A stretch of DNA of 64,000 nt from Mitsuaria chitosanitabida ATCC BAA-476 = NBRC 102408 (GTDB lineage: Bacteria; Pseudomonadota; Gammaproteobacteria; Burkholderiales; Burkholderiaceae_C), in contig NZ_BCYP01000007.1 of assembly GCF_001598255.1 (NCBI RefSeq), forward strand, positions 62,001 to 126,000, written 5' to 3'. Shown here one piece after another: positions 51,770-62,297 of the stretch (positions are counted from its first letter, which is position 1; each line of letters opens with the position of its first letter). Under the pieces are notes generated by a model that was not told where the DNA came from, did not search any database, and was given only the letters and a program-made list of their open reading frames with translations. The translations under genes were made by a program, and so were the position numbers.

Positions 51770-53593
51770 ATGAGCAAGCAAATCCGCAACATCGCCATCA
51801 TCGCCCACGTCGACCATGGCAAGACCACCATGGTGGACCAGCTCCTGCGTCAGAGCGGGACCTTCGCCGATCACGAGAAGGTCGTCGACACGGTGATGGA
51901 CAACAACGCCATCGAACGCGAGCGCGGCATCACCATCCTGGCCAAGAACTGCGCGGTCAGCTGGGAAGGCACCCACATCAACATCGTCGACACCCCGGGA
52001 CACGCGGACTTCGGCGGTGAAGTCGAGCGCGCGCTGTCGATGGTCGACGGCGTGGTGCTGCTGATCGACGCCCAGGAAGGCCCGATGCCGCAGACGCGCT
52101 TCGTGACCAAGAAGGCGCTGGCGCTGGGCCTGAAGCCCATCGTCGTCGTGAACAAGGTCGACAAGCCGGGCGCCAAGCCCGACGCCGTCATCAACGCCGC
52201 CTTCGACCTGTTCGACAAGCTGGGCGCCACCGACGAGCAGCTGGACTTCCCGGTCGTGTACGCCTCGGGCATCAACGGCTGGTCGTCGCTCGAAGAGGGC
52301 GCTCCGGGCGAGAAGTGGGGCGAGGACATGTCCGCCCTGTTCAACACCGTCCTGAAGCACGTCCCCGCGCAGAAGGGCGACCCGGCCGCGCCGCTGCAGC
52401 TGCAGATCTCCGCGCTGGACTTCTCGACCTTCGTCGGCCGCATCGGCGTGGGCCGCATCAGCCAGGGCACCCTGAAGCCGGCCATGGACGTGGTCGTGAT
52501 GGAAGGTCCGGACGGCAAGACGACCAAGGGCCGCATCAACCAGGTGCTGACCTTCCAGGGTCTGGACCGCATGCAGACGAATGAAGCCGGCCCCGGCGAC
52601 ATCGTGCTGATCAACGGCATCGAGGACATCGGCATCGGCGTGACCGTGACCAGCCCGACCAATCCGGCGCCGCTGCCGATGCTGAAGGTCGACGAGCCGA
52701 CGCTGACGATGAACTTCTGCGTCAACACCTCGCCGCTGGCGGGTCGCGAAGGCAAGTTCGTCACCAGCCGCCAGATCTGGGACCGCCTGCAGAAGGAACT
52801 GCAGCACAACGTCGCGCTGCGCGTGAAGGAAACCGACGAGGACGGCATCTTCGAGGTGTCGGGCCGCGGCGAACTGCACCTCACCATCCTGCTGGAGAAC
52901 ATGCGTCGTGAGGGCTACGAGCTGGCCGTCTCCAAGCCGCGCGTGGTGTTCCAGGAAATCAACGGCGAGAAGTGCGAGCCGATCGAGCTGGTCACCGCCG
53001 ACGTGGAAGAAGGCCATCAGGGCGGCGTCATGCAGGCCCTGGGCGAGCGCAAGGGCGAGCTGGTCAACATGGAGCCGGACGGCCGTGGCCGTGTCCGCCT
53101 CGAGTACCGCATCCCGGCTCGCGGCCTGATCGGTTTCTCGAACGAGTTCCTGAACCTGACGCGCGGCTCGGGTCTGATCTCCAACATCTTCGACGGCTAC
53201 GAGCCGCACAAGGGTGACATCGCCGGTCGCAAGAACGGCGTGCTGATCTCGATGGACGCGGGTGAGATCTTCACCTACGCCCTGGGCAAGCTGGACGATC
53301 GCGGCCGCATGTTCGTGAAGCCGAACGACCCGGTCTACGAAGGCATGATCGTCGGCATCCACAGCCGCGATAACGACCTGGTCGTGAACGCGACCCGTAC
53401 CAAGCAGCTGACCAACTTCCGCGTCAGCGGCAAGGAAGACGCGATCAAGATCACGCCCCCGATCGAGCTGACCCTGGAGTACGGCGTCGAGTTCATCGAG
53501 GACGACGAACTGGTCGAGATCACGCCGAAGTCGGTGCGTCTGCGCAAGCGCCACCTGTCGGAGAACGAACGCAAGCGCGCGGCGCGTAGCTGA
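51770..53593 (+). CDS. typA: Ribosome-associated GTPase TypA/BipA
   Basis: Encodes 607 aa ([20 protein letters not shown]). G1 AHVDHGKTT is at residues 12-20, the switch region [12 protein letters not shown] near 46-57, G3 [12 protein letters not shown] near 72-83 and G4 [10 protein letters not shown] near 128. EF-G-like domains III and V and the BipA-specific C-terminal domain ([20 protein letters not shown] near 486-505) complete it. It is a ribosome-binding translational GTPase needed for stress and surface-related gene expression in many bacteria. It lies 90 nt after truB and probably has its own or a read-through promoter. Confidence 0.97.
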   Translation: MSKQIRNIAIIAHVDHGKTTMVDQLLRQSGTFADHEKVVDTVMDNNAIERERGITILAKNCAVSWEGTHINIVDTPGHADFGGEVERALSMVDGVVLLIDAQEGPMPQTRFVTKKALALGLKPIVVVNKVDKPGAKPDAVINAAFDLFDKLGATDEQLDFPVVYASGINGWSSLEEGAPGEKWGEDMSALFNTVLKHVPAQKGDPAAPLQLQISALDFSTFVGRIGVGRISQGTLKPAMDVVVMEGPDGKTTKGRINQVLTFQGLDRMQTNEAGPGDIVLINGIEDIGIGVTVTSPTNPAPLPMLKVDEPTLTMNFCVNTSPLAGREGKFVTSRQIWDRLQKELQHNVALRVKETDEDGIFEVSGRGELHLTILLENMRREGYELAVSKPRVVFQEINGEKCEPIELVTADVEEGHQGGVMQALGERKGELVNMEPDGRGRVRLEYRIPARGLIGFSNEFLNLTRGSGLISNIFDGYEPHKGDIAGRKNGVLISMDAGEIFTYALGKLDDRGRMFVKPNDPVYEGMIVGIHSRDNDLVVNATRTKQLTNFRVSGKEDAIKITPPIELTLEYGVEFIEDDELVEITPKSVRLRKRHLSENERKRAARS

Positions 53594-53713
53594 CGCGACG
53601 CTCCGCGCGCAAGCGCGGAAGCAGTGGGCTCCCCCAGCCCCCTCCGAGAGGGGGCTCCAGCTTGAACTGGGCGCACCCTGACGGGTGCGGTGGGGGACGA
53701 AGGCTCAGACAAG

Positions 53714-53751
53714 AACGCCCGATGCAGTGATGCATCGGGCGTTCTGCTTTT
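53714..53751 (+). terminator. Terminator after typA
   Basis: GAACGCCCGATGCA and TGCATCGGGCGTTC form a 14-bp perfect stem around a 4-nt GTGA loop, followed by TGCTTTTG. Upstream, 53594-53713 holds only a CCCCCTC/GAGGGGG-type extragenic palindrome. Confidence 0.75.
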
Positions 53752-53775
53752 GTGGGCGGGCGTTGCCGCGCGGAC

Positions 53776-53803
53776 GAAAAAAAGGCGACCCGAAGGGTCG
53801 CCT
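53776..53803 (-). terminator. Terminator of the PEP-CTERM gene
   Basis: AGGCGACCC / GGGTCGCCT with a GAA loop; on the minus strand it is followed by TTTTTTTCG. It begins about 18 nt after the PEP-CTERM stop. Confidence 0.85.
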
Positions 53804-53821
53804 CTTGCGGAGCAGGGAGAC

Positions 53822-54637
53822 TCAGCGTTGCGCTTGCTTGCGTTGGCGGCGGATGCCCATCACGCCCAGCAGCGCGATGGAGGCCAGTGCCAGCGAGGCT
53901 GGTTCGGGGACCTTGATCGTCGTCGTGGCGGTGCCTGCCACGGAGAACAGCTTCACGAAGTCGTAGCCGGCGAAGCTGGTGCCCAGGCCTTGCGTCAGAC
54001 CGGTGGTCGTGCCGGCCGCGCCGGTCGGCGCGCCGCCCAGCTGCGAGTTGTAGGCGGTGATGATCCACCAGCTGGAGCTGATGTTCTGCGAGTTGATGGT
54101 CTTGGCGGTGCCCGTGACCAGGTCCGCGTAGCTGCCCACCAGGCTCCAGCCGGAACCGGTCAGCGTCGAGGCGGTCTTGCCGGTGATGGTGTTGGCCACG
54201 TTCACGCCGGTCGTCGAGCCGGTGTAGGCCAGCACGGTGATGTCGCTGTCGTACTGCGACCAGCCCACGGTGACCTGCGTCAGCTTCACCAGGTCATCGA
54301 ACTTCAGCAGGATCAGGTCTTGATAGCCGTAGTTGTCGATCGCGTGGTTGGGCGACTGCGAATCGCCGCTCGGCGCGGTGACGCCGAAGCCATTGCCCGA
54401 GTAGTAGGCCAGCGTGCTCTGCGCGAAGGCGCCGGTGCTGGAATACGCGCCGCCGCTGGTGTTGATCGCGGCCGAGTAGGCCGAGTACGACACGTTGGGC
54501 GCCGTGTCGCCGGTCTCGCTGCAATTGCTCACGCAGGTGCCGGCGGTCCAGGTCGAGAGCGCGTGCGCGCTCAGCGGCAGCACGCTGGCCAGCGCGACGA
54601 CGGCGATGCCGATCAGACGGGTGTGAAGTTGACGCAT
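53822..54637 (-). CDS. PEP-CTERM exosortase-sorted surface protein (XDP1-like)
   Basis: Encodes 271 aa. The signal peptide MRQLHTRLIGIAVVALASVL is cleaved near AHA (residue 26). The extracytoplasmic domain is Ser/Thr/Gly-rich with 'AIDNYGYQDLILLKFDDLVK' and QVTVGWSQYDSDITVLAYTG in the middle, resembling the exosortase-dependent XDP1-type surface proteins. The C-terminus carries the sorting signal: VPEPASLALASIALLGVMGI then RRQRKQAQR, i.e. the PEP motif, a membrane helix and a basic tail. Exosortase A would cleave at the PEP motif and release or attach the protein in the EPS context. It has its own terminator and a sigma-54 promoter at 54694-54709. Confidence 0.92.
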   Translation of the reverse strand: MRQLHTRLIGIAVVALASVLPLSAHALSTWTAGTCVSNCSETGDTAPNVSYSAYSAAINTSGGAYSSTGAFAQSTLAYYSGNGFGVTAPSGDSQSPNHAIDNYGYQDLILLKFDDLVKLTQVTVGWSQYDSDITVLAYTGSTTGVNVANTITGKTASTLTGSGWSLVGSYADLVTGTAKTINSQNISSSWWIITAYNSQLGGAPTGAAGTTTGLTQGLGTSFAGYDFVKLFSVAGTATTTIKVPEPASLALASIALLGVMGIRRQRKQAQR

Positions 54638-54693
54638 GGTGTTCCCTCGACGGTCCTGACCCGGGTGGGGCAGTTCTAAGTTGCCGACTTCAA

Positions 54694-54709
54694 AGCAAGG
54701 CCTGGGCCA
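54694..54709 (-). promoter_or_regulatory. Sigma-54 promoter of the PEP-CTERM gene
   Basis: On the minus strand TGGCCCAGGCCTTGCT fits the -24/-12 consensus TGGCACG-N4-TTGCW, with the GG and GC dinucleotides at the exact spacing. Predicted start of transcription is about 54683, a 46-nt leader ahead of ATG 54637, which has GAGGGAA as ribosome site. Sigma-54 control of PEP-CTERM genes is known in XrtA systems. Confidence 0.75.
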
Positions 54710-54735
54710 GGCAACTCAAGTCTTTCAAGATCAAT

Positions 54736-54755
54736 GACTTGCGATGATGCAAGTC
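54736..54755. promoter_or_regulatory. Candidate enhancer-binding site upstream of the sigma-54 promoter
   Basis: GACTTGC-GATGAT-GCAAGTC is a perfect inverted repeat (7-nt arms, 6-nt spacer), 26 nt upstream of the -24 element. A further half-site (CAAGTC, 54717-54722) sits between them. Position suggests binding of a bacterial enhancer-binding protein such as the XrtA-linked regulator PrsR; the regulator gene is not in the window. Confidence 0.5.
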
Positions 54756-54803
54756 GGTTTTCGTGACACGAATGTAAGTTTTTCTGACAAGCCGCTGCAC
54801 CCT

Positions 54804-57608
54804 TCACCTGAGGGTCTGCCCGAGGGCCGCGGCCTCCTTGAGGCTGTCGAACGACTTGCTGCGCAGCGCCGCGTCCAGTTCTTCGCGGGCCTCGGCCTTG
54901 CGGCCCGCCTTGGCCAGCGCGGCCGCGAGGTGATAGCGGATGTCGGGGCTGCCCGGCTCGCGCAGACGCGCGTCGCGCAGCAGTTGCAGCGCGCGGTCCG
55001 CATTGCCGGCCAGGTGTTGCGCCCAGCCCGCGGTGTCGATCACCGCCGCATTGCGCGGATCCAGCGCCAGCGCCTTCTCCGCGGTCTGCGCCGCGGCCGC
55101 GGCATCGCCCTGGCGGATCAGGGCATTGGCCAGGTTGTTGAGCGCCTCGACGTCGTCGGCCTTGAGCTTGAGCGCCGTCTCGTAGCTGCGCCGAGCGGCC
55201 GGATAGGCACCCGCCCGGGCCTGGGCGTCGCCCAGCGCCTTCCAGACCGCGAGGTCCTGGGGCCGGGTCTTGAGCCAGCGGTCGGCCAGGTCTTGCGCGC
55301 CACGGCCCGTCGGGTCCTGGCGGCCCAGCGCGCGCATCAGCGCCAGCAGGCTGCCGGTGGTGGGTTGCAGGTCATGCGCCTTGCGCAGTGCCTCGACGGC
55401 CTGCGCCGGCTGGTTGCGGGCCTGGGCGACGTCGGCCAGCAGCAGGTAGCCGGCGGCCTGCGTGGGCTGGAGCTGGACCACCATCCGGGCCTGCTTCTCC
55501 GCCTGCGCCGAGTTGCCCTGCTGCAGGGCGACGGTCGAGGCCAGCGACAGCGCGCCGACATGCTGGGGCGCCGCTTGCAGGGCCTTGTCCAGGCTGTAGG
55601 CCGCGCCGGCGGTGTCCCGGGCATCGAGCTGCAAAGCCGCGATCTGCGTCAGCGGATCCGGACCGAAGCCCGAGCGCCGCGTGGCGTTGGCCAGCGTGGC
55701 GCGGGCGCCCGCCAGGTCGCGGTTGGCCAGCTGCGCGCGGGCATAGGTGGTCATGGTCTGCGGGTCGTCCGGCGCCTTGGCGAGCAGCTTCTTCGCCGCT
55801 TCCAGCGCCGGCCCCGGCTGGTCCCGCTTGAGCAGCCAGGCCACGAGCGCCAGGTCGGCGCGGGTGTTGCGGGGGCCGCTCATGTCGGCCGCCTTGGCCA
55901 GCCAGCGCTGCACCTCGGCCGGCTTGCCGCGCGCCTCGTTCAGCAGCGCCATCTCGTAGAGGGCGTCGACGTTGTGCTCGTCGGCCTTGATCAGCGCGTC
56001 CAGCCGCGCCTGCGCGGCGTCGAACTGCCGCTGGGCGATCTCGATGCGGGCCAGGCCCAGCTTGGCGTCCACCAGCGAGGGGTCGAGCTGCGCCGCCTGC
56101 TGATAGGCCTCCCGCGCGCCGTTCAGGTCCTTGGCGCCGCGTCGCGCCAGGCCCAGCATCAGCCAGGCGCTGGGATTCTTCGCGTTCTGCTTGACCAGGC
56201 GTTCGGCGACCGACACGGCCTTGGCCGTCTGGCCGCCGCGCAGGTAGAGCGTGGCCAGCGCCATGCCGGCGTAGTTCTGGCGCGGGTCGCGCTGGAACGC
56301 CTTCTCGAGCTCCGCGACCGCGCCACCGGACTGGCCCCCGCGCATCAGCGAGATGCCCAGCGCGGTGTGGAACTCGGGCGCGTCGCGGGTGCGCAGCGCC
56401 TCCTGCATCAGCGAGGCCGCGCGGGCGTGCCGCCCCTGCGCCATCTGCAGCGAGGCCATCATGACCAGCGCCTGGCCGTCGCCGGGGAAGGCCTTCAGGT
56501 AGGCCTCCAGCACCTCGCCGGCGCGCTCCAGGTTGGGCTCGGCCACGTAGACCTGCGCCAGCAGCTTGGACATCGGGCTGTTGGGCGTCTGGCGCTGGGC
56601 GTACTCGAGGTAGGGCTTGGCCTTCTCCATCTGGCCCAGGCCGTAATGGGCCAGGCCGTTCAGCATCAGCGCCTGCGGCCGGAAGCGGATGAACTCGATG
56701 GGCACCGGGTCCAGCTGCTCGGTGACCGCCTTGAGCCCGGCCCGCGCGGTGGCGGCGTCGCCGCGGCGCTCGGCCAGCACGGCGTTCAGGTAGAGCGCGC
56801 GCGGCTCGGTCGGCGCCAGCTTGAGCAGAGCTTGCACCTGGGCCAGCGCGTCGGCGTCGCGGTTCATGTCCAGCAGCAGGCCGGCGCGGGCGAGTTGCGC
56901 GTCGATGTGGCGCGGGTCCGCGGCGATCGCGCGCTCGTAGCCCTTGAGCGCCTCGTCGAGCCGGCCCTGCACGTGCGGCACGGTGGCGCGCTGGTAGAGC
57001 GCCTCGGCGTTGGCCGGCTGGAACTTGAGCGCCTGGTCGGCGGCCAGGGCGGCCTTGTCGAACTGGCGCGCGCGCAGGCGCAGCGGCACTTCGGCCAGCC
57101 AGGTGTCGGCGTTGTCCGGCGGGATCGCGCGCGCGGCGTCGATCTGGGTCTGCGCGCGGGCGGGATCGCCCATGTCGGCGTAGGCGGCGGCCCGCACCAG
57201 CAGCACGGCCTTGCGCACGTCGTCGGGCAGGCCCTCGGGCACCAGCGCCGGCAGCTTGAAGACCTCGGCCTGCTTGCCCTGCGCGACCAGCGCCTGCGCC
57301 AGCGGCAGGGCCACCTCGGCCCGGTTGATGCCCTGGGAGAGCGCCTCGTTGAACTCGATCTCGGCCGCGGCGGCCTCGCTGCGCGACAGCAGCGCCTTGC
57401 CCAGCAGCACGTGCACGGTCAGCATCCGCGCGTCCTGCTGGAGCGCGTTCTTGAGCTGGAGGATGGCGCCGTCGACGTCCTTGCGCTCGAAGCGCTTGAG
57501 CGCGTCCTCGTAGTAGCGCGAGGCCTGGGCGCTGTCGGCCTGCGCGAACGTGGCGCCCAGCGCCAGCACCGCGGCGGTCGGCACCGCGAGCCATCGGCGA
57601 ATCGTCAT
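54804..57608 (-). CDS. prsT: XrtA/PEP-CTERM system TPR-repeat protein PrsT
   Basis: Encodes 934 aa from ATG 57608, chosen because it gives a clean signal peptide (MTIRRWLAVPTAAVLALGAT, cleavage after AQA-DSA). The whole mature protein is helical TPR repeat, e.g. 'ASRYYEDALKRFERKDVDGA' at the start, 'ALAVLAERRGDAATARAGLK'-type units mid-protein and 'ALNNLANALIRQGDAAAAAQ' near the C-terminus. The length of about 930 and the N-terminal pattern fit the PrsT family known next to exosortase-A genes. It is probably a periplasmic or lipid-linked scaffold for EPS and PEP-CTERM protein export. It is transcribed toward the PEP-CTERM gene, which lies 166 nt downstream behind its own promoter. Confidence 0.9.
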   Translation of the reverse strand: MTIRRWLAVPTAAVLALGATFAQADSAQASRYYEDALKRFERKDVDGAILQLKNALQQDARMLTVHVLLGKALLSRSEAAAAEIEFNEALSQGINRAEVALPLAQALVAQGKQAEVFKLPALVPEGLPDDVRKAVLLVRAAAYADMGDPARAQTQIDAARAIPPDNADTWLAEVPLRLRARQFDKAALAADQALKFQPANAEALYQRATVPHVQGRLDEALKGYERAIAADPRHIDAQLARAGLLLDMNRDADALAQVQALLKLAPTEPRALYLNAVLAERRGDAATARAGLKAVTEQLDPVPIEFIRFRPQALMLNGLAHYGLGQMEKAKPYLEYAQRQTPNSPMSKLLAQVYVAEPNLERAGEVLEAYLKAFPGDGQALVMMASLQMAQGRHARAASLMQEALRTRDAPEFHTALGISLMRGGQSGGAVAELEKAFQRDPRQNYAGMALATLYLRGGQTAKAVSVAERLVKQNAKNPSAWLMLGLARRGAKDLNGAREAYQQAAQLDPSLVDAKLGLARIEIAQRQFDAAQARLDALIKADEHNVDALYEMALLNEARGKPAEVQRWLAKAADMSGPRNTRADLALVAWLLKRDQPGPALEAAKKLLAKAPDDPQTMTTYARAQLANRDLAGARATLANATRRSGFGPDPLTQIAALQLDARDTAGAAYSLDKALQAAPQHVGALSLASTVALQQGNSAQAEKQARMVVQLQPTQAAGYLLLADVAQARNQPAQAVEALRKAHDLQPTTGSLLALMRALGRQDPTGRGAQDLADRWLKTRPQDLAVWKALGDAQARAGAYPAARRSYETALKLKADDVEALNNLANALIRQGDAAAAAQTAEKALALDPRNAAVIDTAGWAQHLAGNADRALQLLRDARLREPGSPDIRYHLAAALAKAGRKAEAREELDAALRSKSFDSLKEAAALGQTLR

Positions 57609-57770
57609 GTGTCCCCCCATCCCCAGCCGTCCTCGTGTCATGTGTCGTCGCGCAAATGCGAGCAGGGCACGAGGCCCTGCGATGCGCGCCCGCGATCGTC
57701 GCGCGAGCCGGCGTTCCGCGGTGCCCCTCGAACAGGGGCCCGGGCACGCCTGGACGGGGGTTTTCGCGAC

Positions 57771-58265
57771 TTACTTCCGGTAGTTGTCGAAGCTCAGCGG
57801 CAGGTCGGACAGGTCCTTGCGCAGCACGGCCTGGGCGGCCTGCAGGTCGTCGGTGGACTTGCCGGTGATGCGCACGATGTCGCCCTCGATCTGGGCCTGC
57901 ACCTTGAGCTTGCTGTTCTTGATCGCCGCGACGACCTTCTTGGCCTCGGGGGCGTCCAGGCCGTTCTTGATCTTGTAGACCTGCTTGACGCGGTCGCCGC
58001 CCAGCTTCTCGATCTTCTCCTGCTTGTCGACGAAGCCCAGCACGATGCCCTGCTTGGTCAGCTTGGCGTAGAGCACGCCCTCGATCTGCTCGAGCTGGAA
58101 CTCGGCGTCGCCGGTGGCGTGGATTTCCTTCTCCTTGTCCTTCCATTCGATCGAGGCGCTGGTGCCCTTGAAGTCGAAGCGGGTGGAGATCTCCTTCTCG
58201 CTGGCGTCCACGCTGTTGCGGACCTTGACCATGTCGGGCTCGAGGACGGTATCGAAGCTGGGCAT
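57771..58265 (-). CDS. YajQ-family cyclic-di-GMP-binding protein
   Basis: Encodes 164 aa from ATG 58265 (MPSFDTVLEPDMVKVRNSVD). An upstream extension of the frame is basic and not conserved-looking. The YajQ hallmark 'DFKGTSASIEWKDKEKEIHA' near residue 31-50 is present, with GVLYAKLTKQGIVLGFVDKQ about 63-82 and 'GDIVRITGKSTDDLQAAQAV' near 128-147. These small two-RRM-like-domain proteins bind c-di-GMP (shown for some members) and can act as transcriptional effectors. It is read just upstream of prsT but separated by about 160 nt. It may also be independent. Confidence 0.93.
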   Translation of the reverse strand: MPSFDTVLEPDMVKVRNSVDASEKEISTRFDFKGTSASIEWKDKEKEIHATGDAEFQLEQIEGVLYAKLTKQGIVLGFVDKQEKIEKLGGDRVKQVYKIKNGLDAPEAKKVVAAIKNSKLKVQAQIEGDIVRITGKSTDDLQAAQAVLRKDLSDLPLSFDNYRK

Positions 58266-58368
58266 CGTGTGTGCTTTCGTTGTGGGGGAGTGCGGGCCGG
58301 TCGCGGCGCGTGCGAACGAAGGTTCGGGGCGGGACCGGTGGCCGAGGGATATGGGCGAGAATTCTGCC

Positions 58369-59442
58369 ATGCAGTCCTCCTCCGCTCACCCCACCTCGAA
58401 TGACCGCCGCGAGGGGCTGGTCATCGAGACCGACGTCAATCTCAAGCCCTACAACACCTTCGGCCTGCCCGCGACCGCGCGCCGCCTGGTGCGCATCCGC
58501 GAGGAGCTGGACGTGCGGCGGGTGGTCGACCATCCCGAGCTCGGCCGCGCGCCGAAGTTCGTGCTGGGCGGAGGCTCGAACCTGGTGCTGACGCGCGACA
58601 TGGACGCGGTGGTGCTGAAGATGGAGATCCCCGGCCTGCGCGTCGAGGAACGCGAGGACTGCTGGATCGTCGAGGCCGGCGCCGGGGTGACCTGGCACGA
58701 CGCGGTGGCCTGGTCCCTGGAGCAGGGCGTGCCCGGCCTGGAGAACATGGCGCTGATCCCCGGCACCGTGGGCGCGGCGCCCGTGCAGAACATCGGCGCC
58801 TACGGCGTGGAGCTCAAGGACCGGCTGGAGAGCGTCGACGTGGTGGACCTGACGACGGGCCGCCGCGTGGAACTGCCCGCCGCGGTGTGCCGCTTCGGCT
58901 ACCGCGACAGCGTCTTCAAGCAGACGGGCTATGGCGGCCTGGCCGGCAAGAGCGTGATCACCAAGGTGCGCCTGCGCTGCCCCAAGCCCTGGCAGCCGTT
59001 GCTGGGCTACCTGGACATCGAGCGCAAGATGGGCGAGACCGGCATCGCCGCGCCCGACGCGCGTCAGGTCTTCGAGTGGGTCTGCGAGATCCGCCGCGCC
59101 AAGCTGCCGGACCCGGCGCGCATCGGCAACGCGGGCAGCTTCTTCAAGAACCCGGTGGTGAGCGCGGAGCAATGCCGCGACATCATCAGCCGCGACCCGC
59201 ACATCGTGCATTACCCGATGGCCGACGGCAGCTTCAAGCTGGCCGCCGGCTGGTTGATCGATGCCTGCGGCTGGAAGGGCAAGAGCGTCGGCGGCGCCGG
59301 CGTCTACGAGAAGCAGGCGCTGGTGCTGGTCAACCGCGGCGAGGCCCGCGGGGCCGAGGTCGTGACGCTGTCGCGGGCGATCCAGGAAAGCGTCTACGGC
59401 CGCTTCGGCATCCGGCTCGAACCGGAGCCGGTCGTCATCTGA
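58369..59442 (+). CDS. murB: UDP-N-acetylenolpyruvoylglucosamine reductase
   Basis: Encodes 357 aa from ATG 58369; ATG 58351 is possible. The FAD-binding and catalytic motifs are KFVLGGGSNLVLTRDMD near residue 64-80, ALIPGTVGAAPVQNIGAYGV near 128-147, RYR-equivalent FGYRDSVFK, and 'IGNAGSFFKNPVVSAEQCRD' near 264-283, which holds the catalytic Ser. The C-terminal Glu is in LEPEPVVI. The longer E. coli-type (type I) MurB architecture is present. It reduces enolpyruvyl-UDP-GlcNAc to UDP-MurNAc for peptidoglycan. It is divergent from yajQ and convergent with the kinase gene. Confidence 0.95.
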   Translation: MQSSSAHPTSNDRREGLVIETDVNLKPYNTFGLPATARRLVRIREELDVRRVVDHPELGRAPKFVLGGGSNLVLTRDMDAVVLKMEIPGLRVEEREDCWIVEAGAGVTWHDAVAWSLEQGVPGLENMALIPGTVGAAPVQNIGAYGVELKDRLESVDVVDLTTGRRVELPAAVCRFGYRDSVFKQTGYGGLAGKSVITKVRLRCPKPWQPLLGYLDIERKMGETGIAAPDARQVFEWVCEIRRAKLPDPARIGNAGSFFKNPVVSAEQCRDIISRDPHIVHYPMADGSFKLAAGWLIDACGWKGKSVGGAGVYEKQALVLVNRGEARGAEVVTLSRAIQESVYGRFGIRLEPEPVVI

Positions 59443-59458
59443 TCGGGCGCGGGCGGCC

Positions 59459-61420
<1,962 letters not shown>

Positions 61421-61422
61421 GC

Positions 61423-61953
61423 TCAACGCAGCTCCAGGCTGGTCAGCTGCCACGCGGAGCGGCCGTAGTAGACGCTGTTGCGCAGCTCCGCATGGCTGTC
61501 GAAGGGATAGATCAGGAACAGCGGTCCCTTGTCCCGCACCGCCATGGGCTTGTCGTCCAGCAGCCGCGCGACGATCACGTCGTAGCGGCGCGCGTCCTCG
61601 ACGGGGACCATGACGCGGTAGTCGTTGAGCGCGCGCGCCTCGATGAGGCGGCCCTGGGCGCCCGCCTGGGCCAGCACGTCGCGCAGCAGCGGGCCGGTGA
61701 ACTTGCGCGCGCCCGGATACCAGGGCGTCTGCGTGCTGAAGCTGACCTGCGGCAGCTTCTCCAGCATGGCCATGTCGAAGACGGCGCGCCCGTCGCGGTT
61801 GGCATGGCGCAGCGCGCCCCCGATGCTCAGCACGACGGGGCCGGCGGGCTCGGTCAGCGGCTGCTCGGCCTGTCGCGCGAGGGCGGGCGGAGCGATCGTC
61901 AGGACACAGGTGAGCAGCCCCAGCAACAGGGCGGAACGGCGCGCGGTCGGCAT
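61423..61953 (-). CDS. Exported molybdopterin-oxidoreductase-fold protein without active-site cysteine
   Basis: Encodes 176 aa from ATG 61953, with a signal peptide ending near ARQ-AEQ (MPTARRSALLLGLLTCVLTI). The mature part follows the SUOX/oxidoreductase molybdopterin-binding fold: VVLSIGGALRHANRDGRAVF, 'SFSTQTPWYPGARKFTGPLL' near 75-94, RDVLAQAGAQG, and 'VRDKGPLFLIYPFDSHAELR' near 143-162. The only Cys is in the signal peptide, so the cysteine that ligates molybdenum in true SUOX enzymes is absent. It probably serves as a periplasmic ligand or partner protein of the kinase encoded 2 nt downstream. Confidence 0.75.
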   Translation of the reverse strand: MPTARRSALLLGLLTCVLTIAPPALARQAEQPLTEPAGPVVLSIGGALRHANRDGRAVFDMAMLEKLPQVSFSTQTPWYPGARKFTGPLLRDVLAQAGAQGRLIEARALNDYRVMVPVEDARRYDVIVARLLDDKPMAVRDKGPLFLIYPFDSHAELRNSVYYGRSAWQLTSLELR

Positions 61954-62297
61954 GGACGGAACGGGGAGGGCGGCGCCCGCTTCGTGGGCGGCGCGGCTAT
62001 CGGTGAAAGCCCGCATGCTACGCGCGGGACCCCGGCGCACGATCCCCGGGCACCACCCGATTGATGGGGCACGAGTCGGATTTCCACCACAGTGACGCGC
62101 CGCGCGGCCTCGGGCATGAGCCGCAAGGCCCATGGGCAGGCCTCGACCGTCGCACACCGGTGCGACGGGGCGTGGGCGCATGGCGGTCGGTCTGACGCGC
62201 GAGGCTCGGGACCTCCCCGGATCCTGTCGCTGCGGCGACAAGCCCGGCACGGCGCCAGTCGGAAGATGGTTCCAAACAAAGACAGGAGACACAACCG
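61954..62297. other. Divergent intergenic region, no gene seen
   Basis: This 344-nt gap separates the oxidoreductase-fold gene (minus) and the acyl-CoA ligase (plus) and should hold both promoters. I see no obvious -10/-35 pair of high quality, no RNA gene and no protein-like frame. A GGAGACACAACCG ribosome site precedes the ligase start. Confidence 0.5.

Noticed and set aside
53594-53713. CCCCCTC/GAGGGGG palindromes as a novel element
   Set aside because: Similar G/C-run hairpins occur near 41450 and 25830 and are common intergenic or terminator-like sequences in GC-rich betaproteobacteria.
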